A DNA stretch of 64,000 nt, taken from assembly GCA_015068645.1 (NCBI GenBank), contig SVKD01000001.1, forward strand, positions 129,877 through 193,876, read 5' to 3'. Below the pieces are notes generated by a model. It made no database searches. It was given only the letters and a program-made list of their open reading frames with translations, and was not told where the DNA came from. Shown in pieces: positions 8,171-15,932 of this stretch (position 1 is the first letter of the stretch; each line of letters starts with the position of its first letter). The DNA comes from Oscillospiraceae bacterium (GTDB lineage Bacteria > Bacillota > Clostridia > UMGS1840). The translations under genes and the position numbers were made by a program.

Positions 8171-10150
8171 TTAAAGAAAACCAATTCTTTTTTCTTCCTT
8201 TACCTGTTTTTTATCGGCTTCAAAATCTTCCGAAATGAAGGTTTCCAACATATCCTTTGTAACCTCATCAAAGTCAAGTTTTGCAAGTCGAGTAGCTCTG
8301 TTTAGCTCTGCTTTTTCAATTATGTTTCTTGCATATCTGCCGTTGCCAAAATCGCTTATCTTTACTGCATCGTTATAAATTCCCCGAATTTTCTCAAGGG
8401 CCGATTCATCAATTATATCATTCTTGTTCTTTGCCATAAGCGTTGTTATTTCAACAAGTTCTTCAGGGGAATAATCGTCAAACGGAACATGAAAAGCAAT
8501 TCTAGATTTAAGTCCCGGATTGCGACTTAAAAAAGCTTCCATCTCAGTTGGATATCCGGCAAAGATGACAATCGTCTCATTTCGTCTATTCTCCATTTCC
8601 TGAACGATGGTGTTGATGGCTTCGTCCCCATACATACCACCTTTATCATCAAGAAGCGAATATGCCTCGTCAATAAACAGTACACCACCTGCCGCTTTTT
8701 CAAAAGCTTGTCTTACAAGTGGAGCAGTATGTCCTACGTATTTACCTATTAAATCTGCTCTGCTTACCTCCACAAATCTTCCATTGGTTATAACATCATT
8801 GTCCTTTAAAATCTGCGCAAACAGTCTGGCAACTGTGGTTTTGGCAGTCCCGGGATTACCTGTAAATACCATATGCATGGAAGGTGATTCTGTTCTTTTT
8901 CCGAGCTGTTTATACATTTTTTGCACCTTATAATAATCAAGCGCATTATATACAATCTTTTTTGCATTTTTAAGACCAATCATTTCGTTTAATTCCTTTA
9001 ATGCTTTTCCAAATCGATTGTCACTTTCATCATTTATTTTCTTCTTAATCTCGGTGTATTGCGGATACATTTCAGTTCTTATGTGATGAGAATACCAACT
9101 CGCAAAATGTTCAGATAATTCTTGTCTACTTAATGCTTTTTCATCATCTATCCCTCTGTAAAGTGAATCTGTAACAGTTACCTCAGCCTTTCGCGCCATA
9201 TAATTCAAATATTCTCTAGCTCTTTCACCACATGCATTTCCAGGTACAATTTCAACAAATACAGACTCTGTATTTTTATATATGGCTTCCGTTTCCTTTT
9301 CACACACCTGTGGCAGTATAAATACCGTCAGAACATCTTGATTAAATTTATTGATTACTCTTGCTATTCTTTCTATATGGTCACAAAGTCTATCGATTTC
9401 ATATGTGCTTTCAATACCTCGATTTGGCACCACCTTCAGAACTACTGTTCCACCTCGTTGCATGGAATACAGCTTGATTAAATCGTGCCTGCCGCTATCC
9501 ATACGGTCGTAAACTTCGATTTCGCTGTATCGTTTAGAAAATATTCTGTTGTTTTCATATAAAGCCGATAGCAGACATTCTATGATTTCGTGATAATCAT
9601 CCTCATTATTAGAACGGATAATATAGTGAACAGGATGATGCAACTTTTCTGATTTGTTTTTCACTTGATATATTCTGTCAATTTCTGATTTCATGGATTT
9701 GTCATATAAAAGTTCCTGAGCCAGCTCTTCCATCTGGTTTTTAGTAATATCTTTTGCAACAATCTCTTTATATCTGCAGTCACATTCAAGTTTCAAATCT
9801 GATATAATTTTGTTCTCGTTTTCTATGTACTCTTCATATTCTGACCTGCGCAAGGAACGCTTAAACTGACTGAGTGAAGTTTCTACATAATTTTTTATGA
9901 TTAGATTTCCTTCAGTAACCTTATTAAATTCTTCGACAAGTGATGCAGCAGTGTACGTATGTGTCATTTCCGGTTTTATTGCCGTGATTAATGTACAGGT
10001 AAATTCGGATATATCAGTAACTGCAATATATGCATTTTCTTCTAAATTCTGATATAGTGTTTCTGTAGCTTCCCTATACTTTTGTTTTTCAATATTTTGT
10101 TCAGTATTCTCGTTTCTCGTTTTTCGTGTTATTATCTTATAAAAAATCAT
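8171..10150 (-). CDS. CbxX/CfxQ-type AAA ATPase with long N-terminal region, 659 aa
   Basis: The C-terminal third is a CbbX-like AAA module: LKELNEMIGLKNAKKIV, Walker A GNPGTAKTT (~433), Walker B VLFIDEAYSLL (~490), the sensor-type stretch FAGYPTEMEAFLSRNPGL and an arginine-finger region GLKSRIAF. The N-terminal ~380 residues are variable and include a second, apparently degenerate nucleotide-binding-like region (KVVPNRGIESTYEID, LTVFILPQ). GAGGTAA precedes the ATG. Such ATPases remodel protein complexes and are common cargo in clostridial conjugative elements and in some secretion or defence loci. The neighbours (WG-repeat-like protein, SNF2 helicase) lie downstream on the same strand. Confidence 0.75.
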   Translation of the reverse strand: MIFYKIITRKTRNENTEQNIEKQKYREATETLYQNLEENAYIAVTDISEFTCTLITAIKPEMTHTYTAASLVEEFNKVTEGNLIIKNYVETSLSQFKRSLRRSEYEEYIENENKIISDLKLECDCRYKEIVAKDITKNQMEELAQELLYDKSMKSEIDRIYQVKNKSEKLHHPVHYIIRSNNEDDYHEIIECLLSALYENNRIFSKRYSEIEVYDRMDSGRHDLIKLYSMQRGGTVVLKVVPNRGIESTYEIDRLCDHIERIARVINKFNQDVLTVFILPQVCEKETEAIYKNTESVFVEIVPGNACGERAREYLNYMARKAEVTVTDSLYRGIDDEKALSRQELSEHFASWYSHHIRTEMYPQYTEIKKKINDESDNRFGKALKELNEMIGLKNAKKIVYNALDYYKVQKMYKQLGKRTESPSMHMVFTGNPGTAKTTVARLFAQILKDNDVITNGRFVEVSRADLIGKYVGHTAPLVRQAFEKAAGGVLFIDEAYSLLDDKGGMYGDEAINTIVQEMENRRNETIVIFAGYPTEMEAFLSRNPGLKSRIAFHVPFDDYSPEELVEITTLMAKNKNDIIDESALEKIRGIYNDAVKISDFGNGRYARNIIEKAELNRATRLAKLDFDEVTKDMLETFISEDFEADKKQVKEEKRIGFL

Positions 10151-10224
10151 AGCGAATTACCTCTCTTTATTAATATTATATCTCTGCTTGTGTGCATTTT
10201 TTTGTACAGTAATAAAACAAAATA

Positions 10225-10260
10225 CCCATCATCTGCGATTAGTATATCGCAAATGATGGG
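10225..10260. terminator. Inverted repeat, terminator-like
   Basis: CCCATCATCTGCGAT (10225-10239) pairs with ATCGCAAATGATGGG (10246-10260) with one mismatch and a 6-nt loop, followed by TGAATTTTTT on the plus strand. It lies between the leftward AAA gene start and the decayed recombinase, and may insulate the two. Confidence 0.55.
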
Positions 10261-10295
10261 TGAATTTTTTCACATATTAAATTTTATTTCTCTAA

Positions 10296-10667
10296 TCCAG
10301 CAACATAATCTTCAAAAGACTTTATGAGGATAACTTAAGTGGCAAGATTACAGATGAACGATTTGAAAAACTATCAAAGGATTACGAGGAAAAACAAAAA
10401 TTCTTAAAAGCTGAAACAGAAACACTTGAAACAGAACTTATATAAAGCGAAGAAACCATAAACAATGTTGAGTATTTCTTAAAAATTGTTCGTCAGTACA
10501 CAGATATTCAGGAGCTTAATGCAAGAGTGGTAAATGATTTAATTGACAAAATCAAAATCCATGCTCCCATAAAAGAAAATGGCCAGCGTATTCAACAGAT
10601 TGACATTTATTACACTGCAGTTGGAGTAATCGACATACCACAGCACTTTCAAGAATTTGCTATCTAA
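10296..10667 (+). pseudogene. C-terminal remnant of TnpX/TndX-like large serine recombinase
   Basis: Reading from 10296 gives FKRLYEDNLSGKITDERFEK, an in-frame TAA at 10443-10445, then FLKIVRQYTDIQELNARVVN, DLIDKIKIHAP and RIQQIDIYYTAVG up to TAA at 10665-10667. LYEDN.SGKI.DERF and the FLxxVRxYTDIQEL block are hallmarks of the DUF4368-containing C-terminus of Tn4451/Tn5397-type recombinases. The catalytic N-terminus is absent and a stop interrupts the remnant, so it is dead. It probably marks the right end of the integrated element occupying 1-10.7 kb. Confidence 0.8.
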
Positions 10668-10690
10668 AATATTTTTAATCAAAAGTAATA

Positions 10691-10729
10691 CGGCGATACA
10701 ATAGCCGTAAAAACTATATTGTATCGCCG
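10691..10729. repeat. Perfect 13-bp inverted repeat
   Basis: CGGCGATACAATA (10691-10703) and TATTGTATCGCCG (10717-10729) form a perfect stem with a 13-nt loop directly after the recombinase remnant. No T-run follows on either side. It could be a weak terminator for galM read leftward or an element-end sequence. Confidence 0.5.
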
Positions 10730-10749
10730 CATCTTAATACTTCCTTATG

Positions 10750-10776
10750 AGCGAGCCGCTAAAGCGCTCTTTTTTA
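10750..10776 (+). terminator. Short hairpin with T-run
   Basis: GAGCG (10750-10754) pairs with CGCTC (10766-10770), followed immediately by six T (10771-10776). It would end rightward transcription leaving the mobile element before galM. Confidence 0.5.
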
Positions 10777-10784
10777 ATTTTTAT

Positions 10785-11828
10785 TTACTTTAATGCAAAA
10801 CGGTAAGAAGTTTTAGAATAAAATGTTTCGTCTTTTTTCAGCAAACAAGATGGAAAATTTTCTTGATTGGGGGTATCCGGAGAATACTGAGTTTCTAAAC
10901 AGAAGCCGGTTCGACGGGTAATAGGTTTTCCATCTTTACCATTGAAAGAGCCATCCAGGAAATTACCGATATAAAGCTGAACAGCAGGCATATCAGTAGA
11001 AACCGTCATCACAATACCGCTCTTTTCATCATAAATCTCACAAGCATTTTCTTTATAGGTTTTGGGTTCTCCTAAAATCAAGTTGTGGTCATATCCACCA
11101 CCGTTTTTCAGATCAGCATCTTCTGCTTCCACATCTTTACCAATCGCTTTTGCAGTTCTGAAATCAAAGGGAGTGTTTTCCACAGAACGAACTTCACCGG
11201 TAGGAATTAAATCTGCTCCAGTGGGAGTATAAAAATCTGCATTGATTTTCATAAGATGATCGGTAATAGGACCACCTTGATAGCCGGATAAATTAAAGTA
11301 CGCGTGATTGGTAGGATTGAAATATGTATCTTTATCAGTGGTTGCTCGATATTCAATATCAAAAGAATTATCGTCAGTTAAAGTATAGGTAACCGCTAGA
11401 CGGATCGTTCCGGGATAATTTTCAGTTCCGTCTTCATCTACCAAAGACAAAGTAATGCTGTTTTCGCTAACAGAAATAATATCCCAAACTCTTCTGGAAT
11501 ATCCGATATTACCGCCGTGCAAATGATTGATACCGTTATCATTTAATGCCAATTGATAATCTACTCCGTTGACATTGATTTTACCTTTCCCAATACGATT
11601 ACCATAACGACCGATTAATGCACCATGGCTTGCACCATCTGTACGATATTCTTCCACAGTATTATGGCCTAAAATCACATCCAGAAAATTACCGTTTTTA
11701 TCCGGTACTTTCAAAGAATGAATGACACCTCCAAAATTGATAATTTCTGCGGTACATCCATTTTTGTTTTGTAATTGTGTTGCAATAATGTCAACACCGT
11801 CATAGACGTCAAAAACTCTCTGATTCAT
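10785..11828 (-). CDS. galM: Aldose 1-epimerase (mutarotase)
   Basis: GalM interconverts alpha- and beta-anomers of galactose and other aldoses in the cytoplasm. The 347-residue length is typical. Signature parts are NFGGVIHSLKVPDKNG, GRYGNRIGKGKI, NHLHGG, the catalytic-His segment FNPTNHAYFNLSG and the catalytic-Glu segment FCLETQYSPDTPNQ. AAGGAG lies before ATG 11828. It is the last gene of a leftward group with a YesL-like membrane protein, a DUF4430 lipoprotein and a thioesterase; no other Leloir-pathway gene is nearby. Confidence 0.92.
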   Translation of the reverse strand: MNQRVFDVYDGVDIIATQLQNKNGCTAEIINFGGVIHSLKVPDKNGNFLDVILGHNTVEEYRTDGASHGALIGRYGNRIGKGKINVNGVDYQLALNDNGINHLHGGNIGYSRRVWDIISVSENSITLSLVDEDGTENYPGTIRLAVTYTLTDDNSFDIEYRATTDKDTYFNPTNHAYFNLSGYQGGPITDHLMKINADFYTPTGADLIPTGEVRSVENTPFDFRTAKAIGKDVEAEDADLKNGGGYDHNLILGEPKTYKENACEIYDEKSGIVMTVSTDMPAVQLYIGNFLDGSFNGKDGKPITRRTGFCLETQYSPDTPNQENFPSCLLKKDETFYSKTSYRFALK

Positions 11829-11842
11829 AATTATGTTCTCCT

Positions 11843-12685
11843 TTATATTTCACTATTTTCTTTGGTTTCTTCCAGTTTTTGTGCAGGAATCAGCATATGT
11901 TTTTCAATGGTTGGATAAATTGAAAAGACTACTAAAAATCCACATAACGCATACACGATCACAGCCGATAACACAACACCAACTATAATTTTCATAAATG
12001 CAAATGCGCCATAAGAGATTGTCGCCACCAAAATCAAGACAAAAATATTAAGTGGTAATTTTGCTAAAGCGAAAATAAAAGCGTTCTTAATTAAATCTGA
12101 AAATTTCAGTTCAAACGTCACCATCATCGTATAAACATAATATGCCATAAAAATCAGCAGAATATTTAAAACCAATAATATTCCTTGCATCGATCCAAGG
12201 GTAAGATGTCCGCCAAATAAAAGAATCGGTGACTGTGCACCCAGAATTGTATAGGCATAAGACAATACGAATACACCATTGATGATTGACATCAGGGTAG
12301 CTTGTTTAAAATTCTTTTTAAACTGTTCAAAAAACTCAGCATATAAAAATGCCGGTGTTTCCGTGGCATAACATTTTAAAACATGTGTCATACCCGCTGT
12401 TGCCGGTCCGATTGTCCAGGAAAACAGAATAAAGAATAAACCAATTCGGCTAAGAAGCTCTCCCACCAGTTGCAAAGAAAATTCAAATTTCAAAGCATCA
12501 CTTAAAAGAAACATCCAAAGCACTAACCAAACAGGGATAGTAAGCAACACATATAAAAGATTCAACTGACACATTTGCCAAAACTTTCTACCGAAAAGCT
12601 GAAAAAAATACAAAGGGCGAATCGGACGTAATTCGTTCTTTTCAACCCCCTTTCCTTCCTTCATATAAGAATGAAACAAACCCAT
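11843..12685 (-). CDS. YesL-like membrane protein (DUF624)
   Basis: A 280-residue protein with about five to six hydrophobic segments (LLYVLLTIPVWLVLWMFLL, IGLFFILFSWTIGPATAGMT, ILLVLNILLIFMAYYVYTMM, FVLILVATISYGAFAFM, VVLSAVIVYALCGFLVVF). The GPATAGM motif after the second segment is typical of the DUF624/YesL family, which often neighbours carbohydrate uptake or utilization genes in Firmicutes; fitting with galM 14 bp downstream. The molecular role of the family is not established. AAAGGA supports the start. Confidence 0.75.
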   Translation of the reverse strand: MGLFHSYMKEGKGVEKNELRPIRPLYFFQLFGRKFWQMCQLNLLYVLLTIPVWLVLWMFLLSDALKFEFSLQLVGELLSRIGLFFILFSWTIGPATAGMTHVLKCYATETPAFLYAEFFEQFKKNFKQATLMSIINGVFVLSYAYTILGAQSPILLFGGHLTLGSMQGILLVLNILLIFMAYYVYTMMVTFELKFSDLIKNAFIFALAKLPLNIFVLILVATISYGAFAFMKIIVGVVLSAVIVYALCGFLVVFSIYPTIEKHMLIPAQKLEETKENSEI

Positions 12686-12717
12686 TTTAAAAATCCTTTC
12701 TGCGCGTTTTTAAAAAA

Positions 12718-13101
12718 TCACTCTGCAAAAAATACTTCGTCATAATTCACATAAGAAAAAACCACCTTGAAATCATTTTCCAATTTCATTTCATAGGCAC
12801 CTTTATCAGCAATTTCATCATTTACATATAAAATCCAGCCGTCTGTTTCTGTGGAGGCATATCCGCCAAATCCATTAAACATATGGTCATTTAGTTGATA
12901 AGGGGTTTTGTTTTTTTGGCAAACTTCCAACAACACATCTTCTGCATTATCACAATGGGTGGTGACCACTTCCGAAACAATTTTCTGCTCATTGTATATT
13001 ACCTCGACAAGACCTGTAATTTCAGGGGTATCAACTTTTTTCTGACAACCTGACAACAAGCACAAAACAAAAATCAAACTAATTGCTAAAATCTTTTTCA
13101 T
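12718..13101 (-). CDS. DUF4430-domain lipoprotein, 127 aa
   Basis: The N-terminus MKKILAISLIFVLCLLSGC is a lipoprotein signal with Cys about residue 19. The rest matches the DUF4430 pattern (a fold also found at the C-terminus of transcobalamin-type proteins): a VEEVLLEVC-like helix, NGFGGYASTETDGWILYVND and DKGAYEMKLENDFKVVFSY. Its ATG overlaps the stop of the thioesterase gene by 4 bp, so translation is coupled. It may bind a small ligand at the cell surface; the ligand is unknown. Confidence 0.7.
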   Translation of the reverse strand: MKKILAISLIFVLCLLSGCQKKVDTPEITGLVEVIYNEQKIVSEVVTTHCDNAEDVLLEVCQKNKTPYQLNDHMFNGFGGYASTETDGWILYVNDEIADKGAYEMKLENDFKVVFSYVNYDEVFFAE

Positions 13102-13523
13102 TTCTCTTCTCCCTTTTCTATCGTTTGTTCCAACATATCATATACCACGGGGAAATTTTTTTTAAGATTCAGCGGTTTAAATCCACCGGCATCCACCCAA
13201 ACATGAATGGTTTCCCCATAATGGATCAATTGATTCTCTTTATAAATTTCATAGTAAAATTCAATTCGATAAGGTGTAAGTCGTTTTACTTTGGTTTGAA
13301 CAGTGAGCACATCGTCATACCGTGCCGGACTTTTGTAATGAGAATGCACCTCATAAATAGGTGTCATAATCCCTATTTGTTCCATTTGTAAATAAGAAAA
13401 TCCCATTTCTTTGCAAAAATCTGTTCTGGCAACCTCGTACCACACAGGATACACAGAATGATGCACAATTCCCATCTGATCTGTTTCCTGATAACGAACA
13501 GTGATTTTAGAGGATGTAACCAC
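13098..13523 (-). CDS. Acyl-CoA thioesterase, YbgC/FadM type
   Basis: A single hotdog-fold domain: VRYQETDQMGIVHHSVYPVWYEVARTDF contains the Asp-x(n)-His active-site pattern of 4-hydroxybenzoyl-CoA thioesterase relatives, followed by YEVHSHYKSPARYDDVLTV and the RIEFYYEIY strand. These enzymes hydrolyse acyl-CoA thioesters; the natural substrate is often unknown. GTG at 13523 is preferred over GTG at 13532 because GAGGTGAT lies at the right distance from it. First gene of the leftward galM group. Confidence 0.82.
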   Translation of the reverse strand: MVTSSKITVRYQETDQMGIVHHSVYPVWYEVARTDFCKEMGFSYLQMEQIGIMTPIYEVHSHYKSPARYDDVLTVQTKVKRLTPYRIEFYYEIYKENQLIHYGETIHVWVDAGGFKPLNLKKNFPVVYDMLEQTIEKGEEK

Positions 13524-13554
13524 AGCAATCACCTCGCAACAAATATTTCAATTT

Positions 13555-13583
13555 ATTATAACATTTTTTTCATCATTTGTCTA
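13555..13583 (-). promoter_or_regulatory. Sigma-A promoter for the thioesterase-galM group
   Basis: Minus strand TAGACA (13583-13578), a 17-nt spacer and TATAAT (13560-13555). The -10 is consensus and the -35 differs at one position. It is back-to-back with the rimP promoter. Confidence 0.75.
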
Positions 13584-13661
13584 GCTTTCCGACAAATTTT
13601 TATAAAATTTTCTTTCGTTTGAAACAAAAGAGAAAAAAATAAAAAAATTTCAAAAAAAGAC

Positions 13662-13690
13662 TTGATTTTTCATATATATAATGTTATAAT
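13662..13690 (+). promoter_or_regulatory. Sigma-A promoter for the rimP-nusA-infB block
   Basis: TTGATT (13662-13667), a 17-nt spacer and consensus TATAAT (13685-13690), about 95 bp before rimP. Confidence 0.8.
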
Positions 13691-13718
13691 ACTCATAGTA
13701 AAGTAATATTCGTAGTAG

Positions 13719-13747
13719 AAGAGTGGGTTTCCCACTCTTTTGTTTTT
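13719..13747 (+). terminator. Terminator-like hairpin in the rimP leader
   Basis: AAGAGTGGG (13719-13727), TTT loop, CCCACTCTT (13731-13739), then TTTGTTTTT. Lying between the promoter and rimP, it would stop transcription unless read through. A short AGTGGG hairpin in front of rimP-nusA is a recurrent arrangement in Firmicutes, suggesting attenuation, possibly involving the encoded NusA; that last point is inference. Confidence 0.65.
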
Positions 13748-13786
13748 AAATTCTACGATTTAAAACACCAATAAAAGGAGTATGTT

Positions 13787-14269
13787 ATGGCAAAGAATAT
13801 TCTCTCAACAGTTATTGAAACGGTAACGCCACTCTGCGAAGAAAACGGCTGTTTCCTCTATGATGCAGAATTCCAAAAAGAAGGAAAAAATCAAGTTCTG
13901 CGTATTTTTATCGACAAGGATGGCGGTATCAATATTGACGAATGCGAAACCGTGTCCCGTTTGATTTCAAAAAAACTGGATGAAGAAGACTTTATTGCCT
14001 CAGCATACCAGCTGGAAGTTTCTTCTCCCGGTGCTGAAAGAAAGCTGACCAAAGACTGGCATTATGAAAAAGTGCTGGGAAAACAAATTGAAATTTCTCT
14101 TTATGCACCATTGGATGGCAAAAAAACTTTGACAGGGATTTTAGAATCGTTCACTGCAGGTGAAGTCACTCTTTCAGAAAACGGAAGTTCCATTTCCCTT
14201 TCCAAAGATAAAATTGCATCCGCAAAATTATATTTTGATATCAACGAAGTGTTGAAATCAAAATCCTAA
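13787..14269 (+). CDS. rimP: Ribosome maturation factor RimP
   Basis: RimP assists 30S subunit assembly. The 160-residue length is usual. Visible family features are CFLYDAEFQKEGKNQVLRIFIDKDGGINIDECETVSR in the N-terminal domain and YQLEVSSPGAERKL, the conserved linker to the C-terminal SH3-like domain. AGGAG precedes ATG 13787. First gene of the collinear translation block, followed 47 bp later by nusA. Confidence 0.95.
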   Translation: MAKNILSTVIETVTPLCEENGCFLYDAEFQKEGKNQVLRIFIDKDGGINIDECETVSRLISKKLDEEDFIASAYQLEVSSPGAERKLTKDWHYEKVLGKQIEISLYAPLDGKKTLTGILESFTAGEVTLSENGSSISLSKDKIASAKLYFDINEVLKSKS

Positions 14270-14316
14270 ACCGTATTAAAATTTAACTGATATACTTGGA
14301 GGTACAAAACAAAATT

Positions 14317-15339
14317 ATGAACAAGGAATTTTTATTGGCTCTCGATCTTTTAGAAAAAGAAAAAGGTATCGAGAAAGAAATCTTAATTGAAGCCATGGAA
14401 AATGCACTGGTTACCGCATACAAAAAGGATTATAATCCGATTGCGGAAGTAATTGCAACCGTATCACGCGAAACCGGTGATGCAGCAGTTTACTTAAGAA
14501 AAACCGTTGTGGAAGAAGTAACCGATCCCGAATTGGAAATCAATTTTAAAGCAGCGAAGAAAATTTCCAAGGCAGTTGCAATCGGAGACGAAGTAAACGT
14601 AAATGTTACTCCCAAAACCTTCGGAAGAATTGCTGCGCAGAATGCAAAAGGTATTGTTGTGCAGAAAATCAGAGAAGTGGAACGTGGCATGATGGTTTCC
14701 GAATTCACTGAAAAAACCGGCAGCTTAGTGACCGGTACCGTGGAAAGAATCGAAAAAGGAAATGTTATGGTTTCCATCGGCAGAACCGAGGCTGTGCTGG
14801 CTCCTCAGGAACAGATTCCCGGAGAAAGTTATAAACACGGCGATAAAATTAAAATTTATGTTGTGCAAGTAAAAATTATCGGCAAAGCCCCTCAAATTAT
14901 CATTTCCCGTTCTCACCCCATGTTGGTAAGATGTTTATTCGAGCAGGAAGTTCCTGAAATCGCTGACGGCGTGGTTCAGATTAAATCCATTGCCAGAGAA
15001 GCAGGTGCAAGAACTAAAATTGCAGTTTATTCCAACGATGAAAATGTTGATTGTATTGGTTCTTGTATCGGCCCCAAAGGAATGCGTGTGGAAAATATTT
15101 TAGCAGAATTAAAAGGGGAAAAGATTGATATCGTAAAATACGATGAAGATCCTGAAGTTTTTGTGAAAGAAGCACTCTCCCCTGCTGAAATCGTAAGTTG
15201 CACCGTAAACCAGGAAGAAAGAATCTGCAACGTTACCGTAGTAAAAGACCAGCTTTCATTAGCCATCGGAAAAGAAGGTCAAAATGCAAGATTAGCTGCA
15301 AAACTGACCGGCTACAAAGTAGATATCAAAGCAATCTAA
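14317..15339 (+). CDS. nusA: Transcription termination/antitermination factor NusA
   Basis: NusA binds RNA polymerase and nascent RNA to modulate pausing and termination. The N-terminal domain (FLLALDLLEKEKGIEKEILI), an S1 domain (GSLVTGTVERIEKGNVMVSIG) and two KH domains (CIGPKGMRVENILAEL and LAIGKEGQNARLAAKLTG) are present. At 340 residues it is the short Firmicute type without the acidic repeats of E. coli. ATG 14317 has GGAGGT about 15 bp upstream; an in-frame TTG at 14296 precedes that site and is unlikely. Confidence 0.96.
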   Translation: MNKEFLLALDLLEKEKGIEKEILIEAMENALVTAYKKDYNPIAEVIATVSRETGDAAVYLRKTVVEEVTDPELEINFKAAKKISKAVAIGDEVNVNVTPKTFGRIAAQNAKGIVVQKIREVERGMMVSEFTEKTGSLVTGTVERIEKGNVMVSIGRTEAVLAPQEQIPGESYKHGDKIKIYVVQVKIIGKAPQIIISRSHPMLVRCLFEQEVPEIADGVVQIKSIAREAGARTKIAVYSNDENVDCIGSCIGPKGMRVENILAELKGEKIDIVKYDEDPEVFVKEALSPAEIVSCTVNQEERICNVTVVKDQLSLAIGKEGQNARLAAKLTGYKVDIKAI

Positions 15340-15351
15340 GGAGTTTTCAAA

Positions 15352-15615
15352 ATGAAATACATTCCCAAACGAAAATGTATTGCCTGCAGAAAGATTCAAC
15401 CAAAGAATGATATGATAAGAATCACGCGCTTACCGGATGGCAATTATCAGTTGGACCCAACAAATTCATTCGACGGACGCGGAGCATATCTATGTAATCA
15501 CCCGGATTGTATCAAACGTGCCATTCAAAAAAAATCGTTACATCAGTCTTTTAAGACCAAAGTTCCCGAAGATTGCTACCATGCTCTTCAAATGTTTATG
15601 GAGGAACTCTCATAA
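15352..15615 (+). CDS. ylxR: YlxR/RnpM RNA-binding protein
   Basis: A small basic protein of 87 residues with the family signature RKCIACRK near the start, then RGAYLC and CIKRAIQKKSL. The family (DUF448) is encoded between nusA and infB in Firmicutes; the B. subtilis member has been described as a modulator of RNase P (RnpM). Its TAA shares one base with the ATG of the next gene. Confidence 0.92.
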   Translation: MKYIPKRKCIACRKIQPKNDMIRITRLPDGNYQLDPTNSFDGRGAYLCNHPDCIKRAIQKKSLHQSFKTKVPEDCYHALQMFMEELS

Positions 15616-15932
15616 TGGAACAAAAAATATTACGTTTTCTGGGTCTTGCAAGACGTGCGGGTGCATTGACATACGGGCAAACCGCCGTTGGGAATGAAAT
15701 AAAAAAATCTCGCAGTAAGCTCATTATATTTGCTTCGGATTTCCAGGAAAAATCCAAGCGTAATTTGATGGAGTCCATCAAAAACATTAAGGTGTTGACT
15801 ATCCCCTGTTCTATGGAGGAAATCGGCTATGCTATCGGTACCAAACCAACAGGCGTGCTGTCAGTCAACGATGAAAATTTTAAAAAAGGAATTTTAGAGG
15901 TGAGTTCATTTGAAGAAAAAGAAAATATCTGA
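15615..15932 (+). CDS. ylxQ: L7Ae-family ribosomal-protein-like YlxQ
   Basis: A 105-residue L7Ae/L30e-type RNA-binding protein: [38 protein letters not shown] and [14 protein letters not shown] are typical. The family binds kink-turn RNA. TAATG overlap with ylxR at the start and 23-bp overlap with infB at the end indicate tight coupling in the operon. Confidence 0.9.
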   Translation: MEQKILRFLGLARRAGALTYGQTAVGNEIKKSRSKLIIFASDFQEKSKRNLMESIKNIKVLTIPCSMEEIGYAIGTKPTGVLSVNDENFKKGILEVSSFEEKENI

